Source of the DNA: Actinosomnolentus pattersoniae (SeqCode)
GTDB taxonomy: Bacteria; Actinomycetota; UBA4738
DNA: 7,327 nucleotides
Assembly: GCA_013817655.1 (NCBI GenBank)
Contig: JACDCJ010000099.1
Coordinates: forward strand, 1-7,327
Direction: 5' to 3'
Shown here one piece after another: positions 5,246 through 7,327 of this stretch. The notes beneath the pieces are model-generated. The model did no database searches and was not told where the DNA came from. It saw only the letters and a program-made list of their open reading frames with translations. The first letter of the stretch is position 1. Each line of letters starts with the position of its first letter. Both the position numbers and the translations under genes were made by a program.

Positions 5246-6937
5246 CTACGCGGGGGGCTGGAAGGTCCGCTTGAAGAGCTCGAAGATGCCCTGGGATGCC
5301 TCCCAGTCTTCCGCCCGCGTCTGGAAGTTCAGCGCGAACGCGTCCGGGCCGGTCACGAACCCGAGGTCGACGGCGTGTAGTTGGACCTCGCCGACCGTGT
5401 AGGTGAACTCCCATACGGAGGCCTCGAAGCCCCTGTACGTGGTGGGGGTGATCTGGATCTCCCGGTAGTTCTCGTGGGTCGCGGCGAACTGGGGCGCGTA
5501 CTCCTCCCAGGCCTGCTGGGCCGAGGGCTTGGGGACGTCGGTGTACCCGACTCGCAGGTACGTGCTCGACCGGGGGTCGCGAAAATCGGTTCGGTTCGCG
5601 TCGACTTGGACCACCTCCCAGCCGCTCGGGTGCGCGATCCGATACCCGATGGCTGGATGGCGGTATGGGGTCCATCCCTGTGGCACGAACGTGCCGGCGG
5701 ACGTGGGCGACGCGCTGGCGGGTGGAGTCGGCGTGGGTGAGGGCGACGGCCCCGGCGTCGGCGTCGGGGAGGGGGAGGGCGTCGGTGACCTCGACGGGCT
5801 CGCGCTCGGAGTTCGGCTCGCGGACGGCCTGGTGGCCGCCGGTTCCGCGGAGGCCGGATCGGATGGGGAAGCCGCGAGGGGGGGCTCCTCGTTGCCGGAC
5901 CCGAGGCGGGACAGCCCGAGGATCCCGAGGAGGAGGATGACGACGAGGCCGGATCCCACCAGCAACCCCAACCGGCCAAGTGGTCGCTGCCCATCCGGTT
6001 TCGGGCTCGGGGGAGGGGTCTCCCACCCTTGCGTCCCCGAAGAGGTCCACGTCTCAAAGAGGCGCATGCCAGGATGCGGCTCGCCCTCGAGCGCGCCGAG
6101 CCCATCGCCGCCGGCGGCGACCTCGTCCAGGAGCCGCTCGACCATGGCTGTCGAAGGCCGCATCTCCGGGGACTTGCTCAGCAGCGCGAGGACCAGTGGG
6201 CCAAGAGATCCGCCCCCCCGGAGGGGAAGAGGCTCCTCCTGGAGCACGGCCGTTAGAGTGGGGATGGGCTGGCCCTTCTCGAACGGTGGCCGTCCCTCGA
6301 GGGCGAAATACAGCGTCGCGCCCAGCCCCCACAGGTCGGCCTCGGGGCCAACCGGCAGCCCGCGAGCCTGTTCCGGAGCCATGTAGGCGGGGGAGCCGAA
6401 CACCTGGCCGGTGGTGGTGATCGTCGCCTCGTCCTTGACGGAGGCGACCCCGAAGTCCGTGAGCTTCATGTGCCCGTCGGCCGACACCATCACGTTGCCC
6501 GGCTTGACGTCTCGATGGATGACTCCGCTCCGGTGTGCAGAACGCAGCGCTCGAAGGATCTGCACCCCCAGGGCCGCTGCGCGCGTGGGGGACAATGGCC
6601 CCCGACTCTCGACGAGGTCGGCGAGCGACGGAGCGTCCACGCGCTCCATGACGATGTACGTCTGGTCCTCTTGCTGAACCACGTCGAACACGGTGACCAC
6701 TCCCGGGTGGCTGAGGCGCGCCGCCGCCCGGGCCTCCCGCAGCACCCGCGCCTGCATGGCGGAGCGCTCCGTCCCCTGAATGGCGGCCGGGAAGAGGACC
6801 TCCTTCACCGCGACGTCCCTCTGGAGCAGCGTGTCGCGGGCGCTCCAGACGACGCCCATGCCACCGCTGCCCAGTCGCTCGCGGAGCGCGTAGCGATCGG
6901 CGATGATCCTGCTGGATCCCGTGTCTCGAGAAGGCAT
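5246..6937 (-). CDS. PknB-like transmembrane Ser/Thr protein kinase with extracytoplasmic domain
   Basis: This 563-residue membrane-anchored kinase has a complete catalytic domain at about 16-275: glycine loop GSGGMG (23-28), Lys45, helix C Glu68, HRDVKPGN (141-148, catalytic Asp143, an RD kinase), DFG (161-163), a Thr-rich activation loop (Thr172, 174-176) and APE (187-189). A juxtamembrane stretch leads to one hydrophobic span at about 323-342. A Ser/Pro/Thr-rich linker (about 355-414) follows, then a C-terminal domain (about 415-563) outside the membrane, with YRHPAIGYRIAHPSGWEVV, FRDPRSSTYLRVGYT and VWEFTYTVGE. That domain resembles the PsbP/Mog1-like tails of many actinobacterial kinases and is not PASTA. 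I see no cysteine in the protein. ATG 6937 is chosen because MPSRDTGSSRIIADRYALRE leads directly into the kinase fold, though its ribosome binding site is poor. It lies 74 bp downstream of upp on the same strand. Substrates and ligand are unknown. Confidence 0.93.
   Translation of the reverse strand: MPSRDTGSSRIIADRYALRERLGSGGMGVVWSARDTLLQRDVAVKEVLFPAAIQGTERSAMQARVLREARAAARLSHPGVVTVFDVVQQEDQTYIVMERVDAPSLADLVESRGPLSPTRAAALGVQILRALRSAHRSGVIHRDVKPGNVMVSADGHMKLTDFGVASVKDEATITTTGQVFGSPAYMAPEQARGLPVGPEADLWGLGATLYFALEGRPPFEKGQPIPTLTAVLQEEPLPLRGGGSLGPLVLALLSKSPEMRPSTAMVERLLDEVAAGGDGLGALEGEPHPGMRLFETWTSSGTQGWETPPPSPKPDGQRPLGRLGLLVGSGLVVILLLGILGLSRLGSGNEEPPLAASPSDPASAEPAATRPSASRTPSASPSRSPTPSPSPTPTPGPSPSPTPTPPASASPTSAGTFVPQGWTPYRHPAIGYRIAHPSGWEVVQVDANRTDFRDPRSSTYLRVGYTDVPKPSAQQAWEEYAPQFAATHENYREIQITPTTYRGFEASVWEFTYTVGEVQLHAVDLGFVTGPDAFALNFQTRAEDWEASQGIFELFKRTFQPPA
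5696..5875 (-). other. Ser/Pro/Thr-rich low-complexity linker coding segment within the kinase
   Basis: These bases encode kinase residues about 355-414, with alternating SP/TP dipeptides densest at 384-406. The DNA is correspondingly repetitive on the minus strand, with many CCG/ACG/TCG-like codons. It probably forms an extended spacer that carries the C-terminal domain across the cell wall. Length is likely to vary between strains by slippage. In the actinobacteria, Ser/Thr/Pro-rich surface segments are also typical O-mannosylation targets; that role is inferred. Confidence 0.75.
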
Positions 6938-6973
6938 CTGCGAACCGATGTAGGGGCTTGGGTCTTACCCACC

Positions 6974-7004
6974 GAGCCGGGCTTCGATTCAGAGACCCGG
7001 GCTC
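6974..7004 (-). terminator. Hairpin downstream of upp, possible terminator or attenuator before the kinase gene
   Basis: GAGCCGGG at 6974-6981 can pair with CCCGGGCTC at 6996-7004, giving an 8-bp GC-rich stem with one bulged base and a 14-nt loop. Seen from the minus strand it begins 7 nt after the upp stop codon and ends 36 nt before the kinase start. No T-run follows, so strength as an intrinsic terminator is doubtful. It may reduce read-through from upp into the kinase or stabilise the upp mRNA end. Confidence 0.35.
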
Positions 7005-7011
7005 ACCCGGT

Positions 7012-7327
7012 TCAGCCGCCCGGCACCCCGGAGTGTGGTTCGGTCCCGAACAGCCGGTCGCCGAAGTCTCCGAGGCCCGGCAGGATGTACCCGGCCTCGT
7101 TCAGCTCTCGGTCCAGCGCGGCGGCGAACAGCGGTACGTCGGGGTGGTGTTCCTCCATGCGCCGAACGCCCTCGGGCGCCGCAACCACGCAGACGAAACG
7201 TATCTCGGCCGGTCCCTTCGCCGCGATGCTCGAGCACGCCGCGACGGCGGAGCCTCCGGTCGCGAGCATCGGGTCGAGCACGAGGACATGGCGCTCGGCG
7301 AGCGGGGGCAGCTTCTCGTAGTACGAG
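7012..7327 (-). CDS. upp: Uracil phosphoribosyltransferase, C-terminal half (5' end outside window)
   Basis: The enzyme makes UMP from uracil and 5-phosphoribosyl diphosphate in pyrimidine salvage, in the cytosol. The visible 104 residues begin SYYEKLPPLAERHVLVLDPM. The PRPP-binding loop LDPMLATGGSA is intact, followed by VVAAPEGVRRMEEHHPDV and the uracil-binding end NEAGYILPGLGDFGDRLFGT, which is diagnostic of UPRTase. Family members are about 208 residues, so roughly half is present. The frame is open to the window edge with no start, and the TGA at 7012-7014 comes soon after the conserved FGT, as expected. The kinase gene follows on the same strand after 74 bp containing a hairpin; whether they share a transcript is open. 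Confidence 0.96.
   Translation of the reverse strand, partial: SYYEKLPPLAERHVLVLDPMLATGGSAVAACSSIAAKGPAEIRFVCVVAAPEGVRRMEEHHPDVPLFAAALDRELNEAGYILPGLGDFGDRLFGTEPHSGVPGG

Noticed and set aside
5696..5875. A DNA tandem repeat array or CRISPR-like repeat
   Set aside because: The periodicity comes from SP/TP codons in the kinase linker; there are no regular repeats with unique spacers.
5529..6386. A 285-codon plus-strand frame opposite the kinase
   Set aside because: It is antisense to the kinase and its linker. The Gly/Val repeats are the reverse complement of the SP/TP linker.

Overview
The window is very GC-rich, and its real genes have a strong G/C bias at the third codon position. The gene set suggests an uncultured or little-known actinobacterium (Actinomycetota): an Rv2578c-type radical SAM protein, a small SCP2-domain protein, a GH15 enzyme with an N-terminal trehalase-like domain, and a membrane-anchored PknB-like kinase with a Ser/Pro/Thr-rich linker. 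This assignment rests on gene families only. There is no rRNA or other marker here, and some Chloroflexota carry similar sets.

Layout, left to right. Positions 1-69 may hold the first codons of a minus-strand gene running off the edge (weak). Positions 135-1181 (-) encode an Rv2578c-family radical SAM protein. A divergent intergenic region of about 105 bp carries a good sigma70-like promoter for that gene. On the plus strand, 1287-1709 encodes a small protein with a HicB-like N-terminus and an AlpA/MerR-like helix-turn-helix C-terminus. It overlaps by 4 nt a histidine phosphatase gene (1706-2407) that starts with TTG. An SCP2 sterol-carrier-type gene (2475-2864) follows, with its own probable promoter and a strong ribosome binding site. 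It converges on a PaaI-type hotdog thioesterase gene (2883-3329, -). Divergent from the thioesterase is a GH15 glucoamylase/trehalase gene (3415-5202, +), which converges on a transmembrane Ser/Thr protein kinase gene (5246-6937, -). Upstream of the kinase on the same strand is the 3' half of upp, uracil phosphoribosyltransferase (7012-7327, -), cut by the window edge.

Most of these are ordinary housekeeping or accessory metabolic genes and do not form one obvious pathway. The only tightly coupled pair is the HicB-like/HTH protein with the phosphatase. No hicA-like toxin is visible, so that pair looks like a regulator-enzyme unit and not a canonical toxin-antitoxin module. The kinase has a conserved catalytic domain, one membrane span, a low-complexity linker and an extracytoplasmic C-terminal domain that could be a sensor. 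I see no CRISPR array, tRNA, rRNA, insertion sequence or phage feature. No stretch longer than 300 bases lacks a gene.
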